Source: Acridotheres tristis (lineage: Eukaryota; Chordata; Aves; Passeriformes; Sturnidae). From it: a DNA stretch of 64,000 nucleotides. This document shows positions 34,000 to 48,195 of the stretch, in pieces (positions within the stretch are counted from its first letter, which is position 1; every line of letters begins with the position of its first letter). A program made the position numbers and the translations under genes. A model generated the notes under the pieces. That model had not been told where the DNA came from and ran no database searches. It saw only the letters and a program-made list of their open reading frames with translations. The DNA lies in NCBI GenBank assembly GCA_037013685.1, contig CM072885.1:72379285-72443284 (forward strand). The letters are read 5' to 3'.

Positions 34000-35990
34000 A
34001 TTGCTATATTTAACTACTACTGGCATAAGAATTGCATGGTCCAATGTTTTTCAGACATACTCAGTGGTGAGACACTACTTGAGACTGACATCTTTTCTCA
34101 GGAAGGACATTAAAGAGTGCTCAAAGCATCTACTGCAATTAATTAAGGCCTAGTGCACCTGGTTTGTGACACCTGCTTTCTAAAAGGCTCCAGAACTTTC
34201 TTGGCTAGAGGGAAAAGTTACAGGTAACTCACTGAAGATTTTTAGAAATCTTTGTAGAAAAGGAAAGACCTCAGGCAGCTGAAGGCTAGGACAGTTTGTT
34301 AGAAAAACAACTTCACCACAACTGAACCAGTTCTTTCTGAGATATCCATTTTTGATCACTGTTCCAGACTAAATGGACCTTTGCTGTGATCCAGGAGCTT
34401 CTGCTCTTATATTTCTGAGGATTTTCTTAGTGAATAATACCATTCTGTCAGCATTTGAATGAGTAACATTATTTATTGGATAAATATTTGTAGAACCAGA
34501 CCACAAATGATGACAGAGGAGAAAATAGGGTAAGCAATATGATAGGTAAAGATATATTAAAGGAAAGGAGAGCACCAATTAAAAGAAACAAATAATGACT
34601 ATCTGTAAGACTGCAAGCCTTCACAAGCTCCCTGCAGGACAGACGATAAATGTAGATATTTTAATAAGACTGCTAACGTTTTAAGTTTAAAACCAGGGTC
34701 TGATTTAAGGAGTCATCTTAGCTACGTTGCCTAGTGAGGATTAAGCTGATCAGGGGAAAGCAGCTAATACCAGGACATCTGGAAAGACAGTAAGTAACAA
34801 AAACCAAAAAACAAAAAAACTATTGCCAAATTTGTCTGTTGGAAAACTGGTGCAGTAGTACCAAAATCAGTTACCTGTGATATATACATTTGCACTTATA
34901 TTAAAAGAGTGTAGAGGAATATATGACAAGAAATCAGGCTCTAACATTTTCTAGACACTTTCAGTCACATGGGAACTTTCAAGGTTTTCCTCATGCAGAC
35001 CCCTGAGGCCAACTGAGCCATGAGTGGAGCCCACCTAAGCGGGAGATTTTTGACACCGGGGTTGTGGGGATGTGGCAGGGTCCCAGGGTAACCCACAAAC
35101 ATCACCCGGTTCCTTGAAGAGTTCCATTCTCCCAAGTGAGACGCCCAGGGTTACCTGGATTCCCTGGGGGATGTCCACCTATGGCAAGCAGGACAACACT
35201 CTTAGAAACCCAACAATCCTATAAAGGTAACTCCTAATGACTGAAAACAGGCACTAATGTCTCATAAAGAGATATAAAGCCTCATAAGAGCTCCAAGTTG
35301 AATTCTGTAAATTTTAGTTCCAAATCCTACTCCAGTAGGAGGGGACTAAGGAAAGCAACCATGTATATTTCAGACTAGACCACATATGAAATTTCTAAAG
35401 GGATCTAACCTTACTTAGACCATCTTCAGCAGCTTCTAAATAAAAAAAAAATTAAAAGTAAGCTATAGATAATTAAAGTATGGTGAAGTCAGACTTACCC
35501 CGATAGGAGTTGGAAGACAGAGTTCTCTAAAGCAAACACATTCTTTATTGATTTCTATTTTGCTGATGATTAACTTTGTGAAACATCTGACTCTGTTAAA
35601 TAAACAGTATCCAAATCACTGACATGGTTTTCTTTGCAATATATTAAAATTTAAATACGAAAATTTTATTTATGGTGCCAGGCTAATCTACTGGTAACTC
35701 ATAGAAAATAGTAAACTGTAGAAACCCTTCTCTTTCAGCTAATTGAGCAATCACACTTTCCATAACCACGCTATGATAATCTGAACTTTGGCAAACCAGT
35801 GAATCATTGACACCAGTGGTATTTAAAATTATGTGAAGCAAGAAAAATTATAAAGGATTTAATTTATGAAGTAGGGGTAATGGATAGTTTTCCTGTGGAG
35901 TGATAAAATACCCTGCTCCCAACATTGCTTATCCTTTAAAAAAAATTTTGAATTTGCAGAATTGTACCTTTGTACTTTACATAAAGGTTT
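34000..35990. other. 5' flank of gene B, no coding exon seen
   Basis: Expected to hold one or more untranslated first exons and the promoter, but I could not place them. Mostly AT-rich. A GC-richer stretch at about 34980-35200 (CAGACCCCTGAGGCC..., CCCTGGGGGATGTCC) has no open frame or recognised repeat. Confidence 0.45.
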
Positions 35991-36012
35991 TCATAAAGTT
36001 TAGCAACAAGAT

Positions 36013-36800
36013 GTGCAGAAAGGCTGCAGCGGCAGCCCAGAACTAAACAAAGAGACTGCCCAAGGGATGGGAAGAGGCAGGGGGAGAGGCAGAGAGCACT
36101 TAGTGTGTATGAGAGCAGTGTCAGAGCAGTGTCGGAGCAGTGACTGCCTATCAGAGCAGTGTCAGAGCAGTCACTGCATATCAGAGAAGTGTCAGAGCAG
36201 TGTCAGAGCAGTGTCAGAGCAGTCTCTGTGTGTCAGAGCACTTACTGTGAATCAGAGCAGCGTCTGTCAGAGCACTCTCGGGCTGGTTCTGCCCCCGTCC
36301 AGGGCTGCCAGGCTCGGGGCCAGGACACGTCACAGCCCAGGCACTGCCTGCCCCGACAAGTGCAGCACTTCACCACATGGTTTTAAACCTTGGATTTCCT
36401 TCTTAGGGCGATTGCAAAACTTTCCCACAATCAGCGGCACAAAGGCAGTGCAGCAGGCGGTAGTCCCTGGTGTCTCCGTGCTCGGGCAGCCTCTCCCGGC
36501 TGGAACAGCTTCTTTCCTTCACCCTTTCTTTTTTTCCTCCCTAATGTCTAGGCATTGGAGCTGCATTAAGCGCCTCTCAAAAGGAACTCTCACCATCCAC
36601 CCAACCACCATGGAGTGGGCTCGGCTCAGCCCTAAGAGCAGGCTCAGCTTTTCCAGGCTCAGCTTTTCCAGGCGCCCACCTCCTCCCAGCTTCCACCTCG
36701 AGTGCCTGGGAGAGTCCGCAGGGAAACCCGGGGATGGCTGAGCTCCTGCAGGGCATGGACAGCCCGTGGTGATCTGCCAGGTTTTGGTACGAGCCCTCTG
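36013..36800. repeat. GC-rich block with 11-bp tandem repeat, probable retroelement or promoter remnant
   Basis: A sharp GC-rich block in AT-rich DNA, about 2 kb upstream of the gene B start codon. From about 36100 to 36280 the unit TCAGAGCAGTG repeats about ten times with interruptions. AGCTTTTCCAGGCTC is doubled near 36650-36675. The + frame 36013-36741 is open for 242 codons, but its Ser/Gln/Cys-rich start is made by the repeat and it matches no family I know. I do not call it a gene. The edges show no clear LTR ends. Confidence 0.5.
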
Positions 36801-38029
36801 TGCCACAACCTCAATGCAGAGGTGTGCATGGAAAGCCTTATCTTCTTTTGTATAAAAATATATCACGGGATTTGCTAAAGACTAAGTTAATTAAATATAT
36901 GGAATTATAACATTTAGTCAGAACTAAAAAACATTATGAAAGCCAAAAGAAATTATCAACGTGCTAAGTACAGAAATATTCAGGCTCTCATTGTCCCCTG
37001 AAGCTTGCAGGTTAATTGCAGACAATAATTTCATCTGCCATATTTGCACTTGTAATTGGATTTTGCTTGATAGAATTTTACACATTGTACTGTGATCATT
37101 ATATATTCATTGATCTATTATGGGTCTTAATTTAGAGTTTCAATTTTTCTCTTTTACCAGCAGGACTATGTGCTCTCTGTATTTGCTCTCAGTGAGCAAG
37201 TCAAAACACAGCTTATTTCTACCATTTCATAGGAATATTTGCAACAGAACAAAGTGTTATTTTCTATGATCGTTTTAATGCAGTGTTCCTTCATTACTAT
37301 TTAAATGCTGGCTTCTTGTTTAATTAATTTAGTTTTAATGCAAGGGAACAATTTACATGTTGAAACTCACTTTCTCTTAGAGTTCAGAATATGGGAAATC
37401 CATCGAATCTATTCTTCAAATAAATTGATTCTCATTTGCATACTTTTACTCAGGTGAAAAACAGTTATCTGTGCCTACTTCTCAATTCTACTTCTTTTAG
37501 GGTTTTTTTTTAATCTTTAAAAAGCTTAAATTCATTTACCAGAATATCATTAGAATGAAGCAGATTTTGCATCATCTGTCAAGGTCAAATTTACACGTAT
37601 TGCAGCCTGTATTTGGACAGTTTTTATCTATTATAATATTGCAAAGTTAGCAAGAAAAGATGTATGAAGACTAGCAATGGGTTCCCTATTTATTCCTGTC
37701 AGTCTGCAACCAGGTGGAAAAGTGAACTCTCTCAGGACTTAGGCTCTTAAACACAGTTCCCAAGATCAGACACACACAAGAAATGTGTTTTAAAGTTGAA
37801 TACACAGAAGTTTATCTATAGACGACATGACAGTTCTTGTGTTCCTTGCACACAGATGGTAATATCCACTCACAAGGCAGCACTGCATGGATCCAGTGCA
37901 GACACGTCCAGTTGAGCCACTCAATCAGGTTCACCCTATAGTCAGAGGAGGAAAAAGAAGTATTTCCAAAGGATGGGTTCTTTGATCTATTGTAGATACT
38001 TACCTTAGGTAGGAGATGGAATTAACTCC

Positions 38030-39110
38030 AGAGATGGCCGTGAAAGGCTAGACAGCCAAGATCAGCTTTTGACAACAAAGTCATGAGAGATGAATCCCAC
38101 CATAAAAGACTTCAGCGCTCCCATAAAAACAATCTTCTGCAGCTTTTTCTAGGGGAGCTCCAGTGCCTGTGACAGCATTTGCCATCACACCTTGTCCAAA
38201 GCAGTTGTGATATGGCAGCTGCTGGCAGGTGAGGAGAAGGGGCCTTGCTATGGAAGGGCAGTCCTGGAGAGGCAAGGCACAGCTGGCAGGTCCTGGCCAG
38301 CCCACAGCACACACCAGAGCCTCTCCACGTGCCACACTGTGGGCTGTGGTGTAAGCCACCAGCCTGACAGCTGGCTGTACTGGGAACCTGTTCTGCAAGG
38401 CCCATAGAAGCACAGAAACTCAAAAACAGGAGAGCTTGTTACCAGTGAGGAAGAGTTTGTTGTTGGTGGTCGCAGTGTGACCAGGGCTGGAAGTGGCATG
38501 TGCCTGGAGGTGGGTGCAAGAGCCCCCTGCACACAGCCCCAGGAGCAGGAGCTGCCTCCTCCTAGCCTGGCTGTGCAGCAGCACCTGCCCCATTCCCGAA
38601 GCAGGACGTGGTGTCCCTGCTGGGATGTGCCTGGCTGGCTGCACAGCAGCACCCGTGTGTGATGAACCGCATCCAAAGGCTGCGAGATGCTCCCTGGCCA
38701 GGGACACGGAAGGACACCCAGACAGAGAGTGCTCAGCCATCTCCCTCCTCCAAAAGGTTTTTTGTGTGGCAGTCACTTAAGGAACTGCAGAAATTTTTGC
38801 CCTGGCCTCCTGCTAGGCTGGGGTGAAGCAGGATGCAGCTTCCACTGAGGACCTGCCTCCTGTTCAGTGGTGGAGAAAGCTCTGCAGAGGGGGACCCACT
38901 TGTCACCACTTTAGTTCTGCTCAGCTGCACTGATTGAGCTTTCCTGCCAAACAGAGCCCCAGCCTGGAGCAGCACAATCCCAAGTGCCAGGCTGGCAGCC
39001 AGGAGACCTTGGAGGCTGATGGGGCTGCAAGGCTCAGGGAGCTGCCAGTCACGTCATGAGTTTCCTCAGTCACAGAGGGAGGAGTGTGGAACATGAATTC
39101 TGACAGATTG
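38030..39110. other. Second GC-rich block, origin unknown
   Basis: GC-rich sequence with many short open frames in both directions, none over about 145 codons and none with a domain I recognise. It could be an old retroelement piece or a CpG-poor regulatory block. No tandem structure or terminal repeats seen. Confidence 0.35.
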
Positions 39111-42100
39111 TACCCTACTCCTGCTGAAACATTGAAGGACAGCATGTGGAAAAAGAGGGGACAAAATCAGTTAATCCTCTGTTTCAATACAAAAAGCATT
39201 CTTAGAGGTCTGATTTATACAGAAGTTGTTCAGTCCTTTACTTGACACCAATTTTTCACCTCTAGAAAAGTGCAGAGAGGATTTGGGGCTGCTAAGCCAA
39301 GCAATCATTTGATCTTATTTTATTAATTCCAGCCTCTTTAGGTCCCAAAGAAAATTCAAAAAAGACAAAGATACAAGTGGCAAAAAAATTTCAAAGTGTT
39401 CCTCTATGATAATTTTCTCCTGTAAAACTTAATTTGGCAACTCTGCAGTAAGGGAATTTCCTTCCCAAGGATGGGACCCTACTGAGTTCTCTTGCATAAA
39501 AACCTCCAACAATAATAGTAGTAGATGAGAAGTGTTATGATCTCTTCAAACTGTAAGATAGGTATTACATGTATACTTACATGTAGGCAAACAATACTAT
39601 TAACCTCGGAGAAATAGACATTAAAAATTATTCCAACTCATAACACTTCTTAGCAAGTTGCACCTTTGCATTTAGATATAATTGTGCTTGAATTAATTAG
39701 GCTTCTGAAAAAGAAAAGGATATCTGAAAAAAATCAAGTTTTTGTCAGAATGGATGTAGGATTTCCAGTCTGAATCTCCAGCACATGCTGGAGCAATGCT
39801 TTAACCTGAATAAAGCAATTAGTGTTTAGATGCACCCTAGCCTTACAAATAAATCATCGCAAGATTTGAAGAGCCCAAAGAGGGGATGCTTTCAAAGCTG
39901 AAAAGGAGAAGTTTAATGGCCGCTGACAGCCTTTGGAAAAGGGATGCCCACTTCAATGTATGCCATTGGAAATTAAAGCCAAATTAAAAATGAACCTAAT
40001 GAGCTGATGGAGAAATTTAGGTTCTAAAAATCACAGCTCTCTTTTGCAACAGAAAGTTTGTATCCAAAGAAAATAAACAAGTAAGCCTATAGTGGAACGC
40101 AACCCAAAGGAAATCATCTTCAAGTATGTTACTATTGATACTTTTCTCAGGCCAAGATCTTGGATGTCCTCTCCAAGCTCCAGCTCAGATTGGGACCTGC
40201 CCACTGCCTGTGCCAACACTGCGTGAATGCAAAATGTGCCTGAGCCAGGGCGAAAGGAGAGGGAGTTGGATCACAGTGTAGTATAGTAGTGCCTTCATGA
40301 GCAGAGCAGCACTGGAGAGAAACCTGGCCTTGTAAACAGCTAACTCTGGGCACATCTGAGCAAGGAGTACACTTTCAATCTTACCCCCCTGTGGATGGAC
40401 AAATTCTCTGTTGCAAAAAGAGTGCAAATCCCCTGGATTCCAGTAAATTCCACTAAAGTCATAGGAAGAATTCTTGTGAGCATTATGATGGGTCTAAACA
40501 GCCATGGCTTATCAAAGTGGTGGATGTTCAAGCGCTAGTCAGCTCTTTTATTCAAAAGTACAATAATAACAACCTATTAAATAATTCCCAAAAAATTTTC
40601 ATTATGTCCTTGGTGGGAAACGTAGAAGGAACATCTCAATGCCAATTTGTTTGTACATTTAGATATTATGAATTTACCTTCACGTTTTTAAAAAGTGAAG
40701 AAATCTTAAAGTACTTGATACATATGCAAGACTATTACTACTTATGCAACTGAGAGCTGTTTTTCTATCAAATGGTGTTTCAAAAGTAATTGGAGAAAAC
40801 TTAAAACTTTGTACTTTCACTTAAAAAGAAATGGATGTGGGAAGCTTCAAGGAAAACATTTCCTAAATTCTCTTCAGATCAGTACTTCCCTTTGCAGTTC
40901 CAAAGAAGACTTACCGTCACTTTTTGAAGAAAACATTTTACGTAGAATTGTGTTTTTTGATAAAACTATGCATTAAGAGTTTTTCAAGCATTAGTTTCAG
41001 TAATTGTTTTTTAGCAAGCTGGGTTTTTAGTGCTATCGAAAGCAAGCATATTGTGAACTATCACTAACATTGTTGCACAGCATAAACTTAGGCAAACATC
41101 TCATGAGAATTTCTTTCTTCTACTGAGGAATGTAAACAAGTCACACTCTATGATCTGGAAGAAAAGTCAGGGGTATCATTGATGCAGCTCTAATCACTGT
41201 TCTGGTGTTCCATTCCAGGAAGCAACATGGTTCTTTTTCACCCATGTTTCTTTGTTACAGAACTTCTGTAAAGCAAAAGCAGGAGTCCCTGAGAGAAGTT
41301 TATGACATTCAGCTATATAAGACCAATGACAATTCAATTTGCAAAAAATAGTTCTTTGCTTTTTGATTTTTTAATGTCCCAAGTTACTGAAAATTCTCAA
41401 AGGTAAAAAATTCACAGAGCATCAACATGTTAAAGCAATATACAGTGAGACGTTTTTCAAGGAAGCAAAACAAAATGCCACGAAGAAGCAGTTTTCAAAG
41501 CAATAGGATGTTGAGCATGACACAAATTTCATGCATTCTTGAGACAAATCATAATGTACCTAGTACACATAGGGAAGGCACAGCCTTACTTTAGGGAGGT
41601 TGACACTAGTAAATAGCTGAAGAATGTAAAAATATCAAACAGAAAACATTAATGTTAAATTGGATGAGAAACTCTGTATTTAAAAAAAAAATCTGTATTA
41701 AAATAAAAAGAATGAACAAACAGAGTGCCTGTGGCACACTGGGAAAGGTTCCAAGAGAGCAAAATTAACAGAGTATAAAACAATCTCCAGAGAAGTAACA
41801 GAAGTCATGCCACCTATATTTTAAAATTTGACTTGGCAAACATCAAAAAATATGTGCCAAGAAATAATCTTTTACTGATAGTAATGACTGTAATTTATTT
41901 ACTGCACTCAATTTATAAAGTCGAAAGTGTTAAACCAACTCAGTCCAGACTAGAATTAGAGGTCTGAATTGTTCCCATCTGTTCATTACCATCTCTGCCT
42001 GCATTCTCCAGCACGAGCACTTTATAAAGAGACAGGAGTCTAAACCCCCTTTGACAGTCCAGGAGCCCCTATTTGCAGGTTGCAGTACAACTCCTGCTGC

Positions 42101-45100
42101 AGTGTCAGTGCCAGGGATGTCAACCACAGCACCCTCTGCTTCTTGCCCTCCCTTCCCAGTGACCACAGGCATCATCTTTTATCCCAGAGAATTACCTGCC
42201 AGCCCAAAACGCTGGGGGAGCAGTTTTTCTTCACTGTGCATCAGAGAGTTGTCTGGATCTTTTTCCATGCAAACACATGGTGTTGGTACCTCTTCTCCTA
42301 CTTGTTGACTTTTTTTGCACTAAAGGCATATTCAGACTAACCTCAATCTTGCTACTCTTCCTGTCTCTTTATTTAAAACTATTATTGTGAGTTTGTGATA
42401 AAAACCATGCAAATGAGCATTGACAGTTCAGATCAGCTGTCATTTAGGGCACTCGGGCCTTTGAATTTCAGGGTAATTCCCTATCAGTGATCTCTGCACC
42501 TGGAAGACTGAACTACAGCCCTGTATTGGCTGCACCTCTCTACCTGGTATTCCACACACTGTGAAAAATTCACATATCAGAAAAGGGAGGGGGGAAGGTA
42601 CCAATTACACCACCTACACTGAATGATTGCAATGGCTCACCCTCAGAAGCAAAAGGGTTTCTGTGTGATATGGATTTCTCTGGGATTTATCAGCTGCACT
42701 ACGGAAGGAAACCAGCTCTCCCACACATACCACTCTTCATGTCTCCAGGTGTTTACTGAAGTCGTAATTCTTTTTTTGAACAATACCACTGTCTGACTCT
42801 GTGTGTGTATAATAGCAAGTTCATGATGTTCATACAGAAATAAGATTTGGAGAACTACCAGCTCTTCTCTTCTCTACAAAGACTTGTCTAATTGCCACAA
42901 GAAAATCCCATACTGGATGTTAAGGTCTCTGTGAGGACAACATATAGCTGAATGCAGCCTCTAGTGCTCCAGCCTTTCTGACCTGAAAATATATCAAGAT
43001 AAATTAACAGAGGAACTTAGAAACAGTGAATACTTTTGTCTTTCCTATATTTGAACTTAGAAATAACTTCTCTAGCATCCAGGATGGGATTTCAGATGCC
43101 AGGCTTCAACAGAAAAGGAATCCAAATAGAAAGGGAAGTCATTTAGTAGACTCCATCTGTTAAATTGAAATGCTGGAAAGTTGACAGAGAGCATAAGAAA
43201 GTTGTCCATGTCTGAAACAAGTTGTCTGTTTGTGTCTGCATGCACATATATATATACACACATATATCTGAAAGGAATATTCCTGCAAGATGCTGGTCAT
43301 GGAACTAGAACTCACAAAGTAGCAGCAGCAACATTGCAAATGCTACTATCCTATTATACAGACTCACTAGGAAGAATATTCAGAGTTACAATGGGAGGTA
43401 AAAAACTACATCACCCCCACCAACAAAATCAAAAGAAAACAAAAATCAAACAAAACGAATAACAAAAAATAACCCCTGCGAGTCTTGTGCCCTCTTGGGG
43501 ATTTTTTTTAATTCTGAAAATTTCTGCAGAAACTTAAGCTTGTTTTACATATGATTGTGTCTTTATATCAGAAGGTTTTCTTGAGAAGAAGGAAAAACCA
43601 TGGTGTACCAGCCAGCATGCAGCTGCCTTGAAACAATAGTACCAGCAGAGGTACAGCATGAACTGGCCCACTCTGTGTCTCATTAACCTCAAATGAGAAG
43701 TCTGTTTTTTCAAAGCTGGTTTTGGAGTCATTTAAGTGATAAACTCACAAAGCCAGGCAGCCTTTCCACCAACACAGGGGGTCAAGGTCTTTTAAAAAGC
43801 AAAACCTCTGGAATGAACTACTCCTTTTAAACCATTTCCCACCTGTAATGGGGCTTTCTGCCCTCCAGGCAAGGGCCTTCCTCTTGCTCTGCCCAGGCTG
43901 TAGGGATCCAGCAAGCTGCCACCCATGGTCACACATGTGAGCAAAATCCCTGAGACGTCTCCTGGAAATTAATAGATGGAAATTAACATGTCACACTTCT
44001 GGCCTGGAGCTACGGAATGGTCTCTTCTAGAAGGGAAGTCAGGCATTGCAATACCCAAGATTTAACCTTCCAAAGGGATCCTCTGTGTTTTATCCTGTGA
44101 TTTTAGTCTCCTGTGATTTAGGAAATGCCCTTGATTCCCTGGACAAAGCAAGAGAAGGGCAATTGCCAAGTAATTTTCTACAGTCTCAGAGAAAGTCCTA
44201 AACAAAGAAAGTTCAAAATCCCAAGCATCATAACTGGGAACACTTCATGCCTTGTTAAGAAAGGAAAAGACTAACAACAATTGTGTGGACAAAAAAAAAA
44301 AAAAAAAAGCAGCAGTAGCCAAGGACTTGTTGCTGGATATATTCTGTTCATATCACATGACCAGACTTACATAAACTAAAAAGTGATTTGGCTTCTTTGC
44401 ATGACAAATCCCATCCCAGGTATTCTCAGGGAGTTCCTCTCTGCAGCCACAGGTTGAATTGGTTTCTGACACCATGGTTTGCTTGGATGAGAAAAGTCTG
44501 TAGGGAAGTGCTAGCTGCTAAAACTCCACTCGAGATAGAAAGGTTAAAAAAACAGCCCACTGTTCTCCACAGAGGAAATGACAGAAAAAGAAAGCAAACT
44601 TAAACTGCCACTAATACTTACCCAAAACTGTGATGCTCGTGTGTTCAGAGGCTATACATGTTAATATAAAATGTTTGTATCACAAACACAAAGCATCATA
44701 TGACAATCAGACATGACCTCAGCCAAATTATAGTGTAAGGATGCAGCTTTGGTCATCATACCTCTCTTCTGTCCACTAATTAAAATCAGCCTGTTAGGTA
44801 ACATATTTTCCTCCCAAAGGAGTAATTTTCTGTCAAGAAAAAAAACATGATCACAGCTTGGACAACATGTTCTGTTCCATTCAGAAATGTTTATCGTGTG
44901 CATCAAGAATAGGTTTCAATTCTTAAAAGCTGGAAGCAGCACAGGGACAATGAAGTTTTATACCAGACACAGGATTTTTTAGGATATAGATAACACCATG
45001 AAATAATGAGAGACTTGGCAATTAAGTAGCTGATAAAAATAAAATACAGAGAAAATAATGAAAACAAAAACAAACAAAAAACCCACACAGTTCGCTCATG

Positions 45101-47311
45101 CACAAAGATGTGCATTTTACAAAGCACTGACATTTTTCAGTGAGACTGAATACTTGTTATTTCTTTGAAAATGATGGCTCAACCGCTGACCACAGTCCAA
45201 AAACCCCAATGGAACATCAAGGATCATTAGAAAAGACCTTGAGTACAAAATGCTAGATAAATGCTTGTGTGCACAGTTTGTGTATTATTGCCTTTAGAAT
45301 ACTTCCAAGGTCATCACATTGCCTGAAAAACTTCAAGTGTTTGCTTCTCAGTGTTTGATAGTATCCACATCCAGGCCTCACCCAGCCTTCCACTTGGTAG
45401 GCTTATGGACCAAAATACAGCTCTTGGGCACCCTTTACTGGGTTGAAATTTCAGTGACAGGGACACGTGGTTGGTTGTACTCTGAAAACCATTTGCTGGG
45501 CTCTCAGGCACTCAGAAAATAAACCTACCACCTATTTTTTTAATTTCATATTGGGCTTTATCAGCTCAGATATTCATATGCTGTTCCTTCTACTGCCATT
45601 ATTCCCATTTGTGGCTTGTGCTGCCCACAGTTCTGACACAGGTCTCGGTGCTTGAAACATTAGACCAGGACCAGACCAAACATTCAAGCACAATAAATGC
45701 CCTCTCAGGACTTTCTGTACCCCACCTCTGTTCAAACAGGGGTCACAACAGTGTCAGTTTGAGGCTCACTCTTGAAGTGTCCAGTGTCACCTATTTAAAC
45801 AATAAACATCCGTAAGGCCACTCATTTCAAAGCACGTGTTTAAATGGTTTGCTGAATCAAGGTCAGCATGTTAAAACTTGAAGGAATCCAGTCTCATGTT
45901 TAGCTTTACATTTGAAGGCTTAGCTTTAAGAGTAATTTTCTAACCTCCCAGCCCCATCCTAGGAATGGCTGTGGCACCAGGCATGGCATATCATACAGGA
46001 TTTATGAGAATTACCTTTGCACAGCCCACACCCTCTGTGTTCTGGTTCTGCTCTGGAGAAGCAATGTTCCCACCACAGGTTGGTTTATGCCGAGAAGCTT
46101 CTCTAAGGAGGCATCACCCATCCAGCACTGCCCACCTGGAGACACAATCTGGGCAGCAGTGCCCCTGGGACACGTGGCCTCTTGCACTGCTCCATTCTCA
46201 GGCAGATGAGCCAGAACAATTAAACACAATGTTAATATACCCACTGAAATGTTGAATTTAAGACTTGGAAACATTCTTGCTGAAATGCTAGTTTTAAAAC
46301 TTGGAAACATTCCTATCTGCTTCCTTCCACTTCAAAACTCAGTGAGTTAACTAGGTCTGACCCTCTGGCAGTGCTCCATGTAAGTGGCACAGATTTGCCT
46401 ATTTAACAAAGCTCTTGTGTTTCTTACAGCTGTGAAGTTCTGGTGCTCTGTAACTTTTCACGTTTCCCAGGTTACCTTGGCACCAAGCTGTGACTAAATG
46501 TCTGCGAAGGATTTTTAACTCCAGCTTTGGAAGAATATGACCAAGAAAGAATAATGGCTTTCAGTGAGTGCCCCATGCTAGCAAGAACAATGTTCAAAAT
46601 CAGCTTCAAATTTCCACAAAGCTTCTGGGACATCTGTGATTTAATAAGGAGCTGCATTCTCTGTTCCTGGCCGCATCATGTCTGTCTTTCTCCCATTCCC
46701 CTTCTTCATGTTGTACCTGTTCAGCTCTAATCATCCAATGCAAAGGGAGACAGGGGCTATGACAGATCCTTTCAAAACAATTAGGATTAAGGATCGATTG
46801 TATTTGAAGAAACTTTAAATTCTGGAGCGGATTTCCTGTTCTGTGGGAGGAAATGGATCTTTTCTCACTGATGCCACAAGGACCAAAAGCAATTCCAAGC
46901 ACTCACACGTATGATGTCAATAAGACACCTTATTGTACCTGAACTAATGAACTACAAGGGCAAAACACCCTTCCCACTTTTTGGTGGCTGCAGAAGGTCC
47001 TGAGTGGTTTAAATGGGAGTAGGACTGCCATATAGAATAAATAAGTAGGAAATATTTGCAGGTGCTGGAGCGTTGGTCTGTGGTAGTTTCACAAACTCCC
47101 TCCATGCCTTACGCAGTAGGCAATAATAACCAGGACCTGTAATAAAAGGCCTTAAGAAGTTATTGCATGGCCACTGGCAAACAGACCTAAGGGTCCTCTG
47201 CACTGGGGCCAAACATGAGGCAGTGCCAAATTAGATGCTAAACATGGATGCATTAAACCACAAAGACAGCTTGTATGACTTATATTAACAGGATTTTCTT
47301 TATATCTATAT
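39111..47311. other. Gene-free spacer between genes B and C
   Basis: AT-rich, short open frames only. It includes a CATATATATATATACACAC tract near 43243-43266, an A-run near 44289-44308 and a two-copy ~35-bp repeat at 46241-46311 (CTTGGAAACATTC shared). I see no exons or RNA genes. Confidence 0.55.
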
Positions 47312-47317
47312 TTTATT
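47312..47317 (-). promoter_or_regulatory. Candidate poly(A) signal of gene C
   Basis: TTTATT on the + strand reads AATAAA for gene C, about 720 bases past its stop. It is the nearest canonical hexamer noticed; not proven. Confidence 0.3.
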
Positions 47318-48035
47318 TTTACCTGAGACATTTAGGGTTTTTTTTCCTTAAATATTGAAGACATCCCAGGACAGCAGGTAACTGAAGTAAGGAATCCTGA
47401 TGACCTTTCCTTGCCAATGCTCTATGCAAATCTTAAAAAAATCACCATAACACAGCAGTTTTTAAAAATGTAATTTTTTAATTTGTTACCATAACCACAA
47501 CACCCAGACCATGTCATAAACCAGGTTTCCAATATATTGGCCACCTATACAATGCAGAATAACAAACAATCCCTGCCTGAAAGGACTAATAATATCATTA
47601 AATAAATTTATGGAAAACTGGGGCCTGAAGAAGTCTCAAATGCTGACTACAGTCAATGAGAGAGACTGACAGAAACCATGTGAGAATTCCAAGATGAAAT
47701 CTGGCATCGCTCGGGGTCAAATGCAAAATTCTCTCTATTTTCAGTGAAACGGGACTAAACACATGTTTCTTCTCCACAGCCCTTTGCTCAGACAACTCAA
47801 ACCTGGCATTTCAAAAGTTTTCTTATTTCTAGCCCTTGTTCTTTTGCACCAAACATTTTTCTCATGCCTCGTGTTTACAAACTGATACTTGTATAATGTA
47901 AGTAGGATACAACTATGTGTAATTCTATTCATCTCTGTCCAAGTGTTCATTAGTTAAAGTACAGCATTGTTCACAAGGATATATCCAATATTTACCCAGC
48001 AATGTTTTTTTCCCAACACGTCCTTCTGCAAAATG

Positions 48036-48195
48036 CTATTTCACTGCTTCTTGTTCTTGATCCTGCATTTCTATTGGGGCATTTATTAAGACTGGCTTTT
48101 CAGATTTCAGTTTCTTCTTTAAAATGAGGAGAACTAGTGTGCTTGGGATGTAGGACACTCCGCGTAACACTGCTGGTAGGCCAAGATAGAGCCAC
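48036..48195 (-). CDS. SLCO1A2: Gene C coding exon 14: TM12 and C-terminal tail
   Basis: Encodes [20 protein letters not shown]12, LKKKLKSEK and a short acidic tail ending QEAVK, TAG at 48038-48036. The tail is clearly shorter than in human OATP1A2. Confidence 0.94.

Noticed and set aside
36013..36741. Longest open frame in the window, 242 codons on +
   Set aside because: No known domain, start built from the 11-bp repeat, GC-rich sequence that lacks stops by composition, no splice or homology support.
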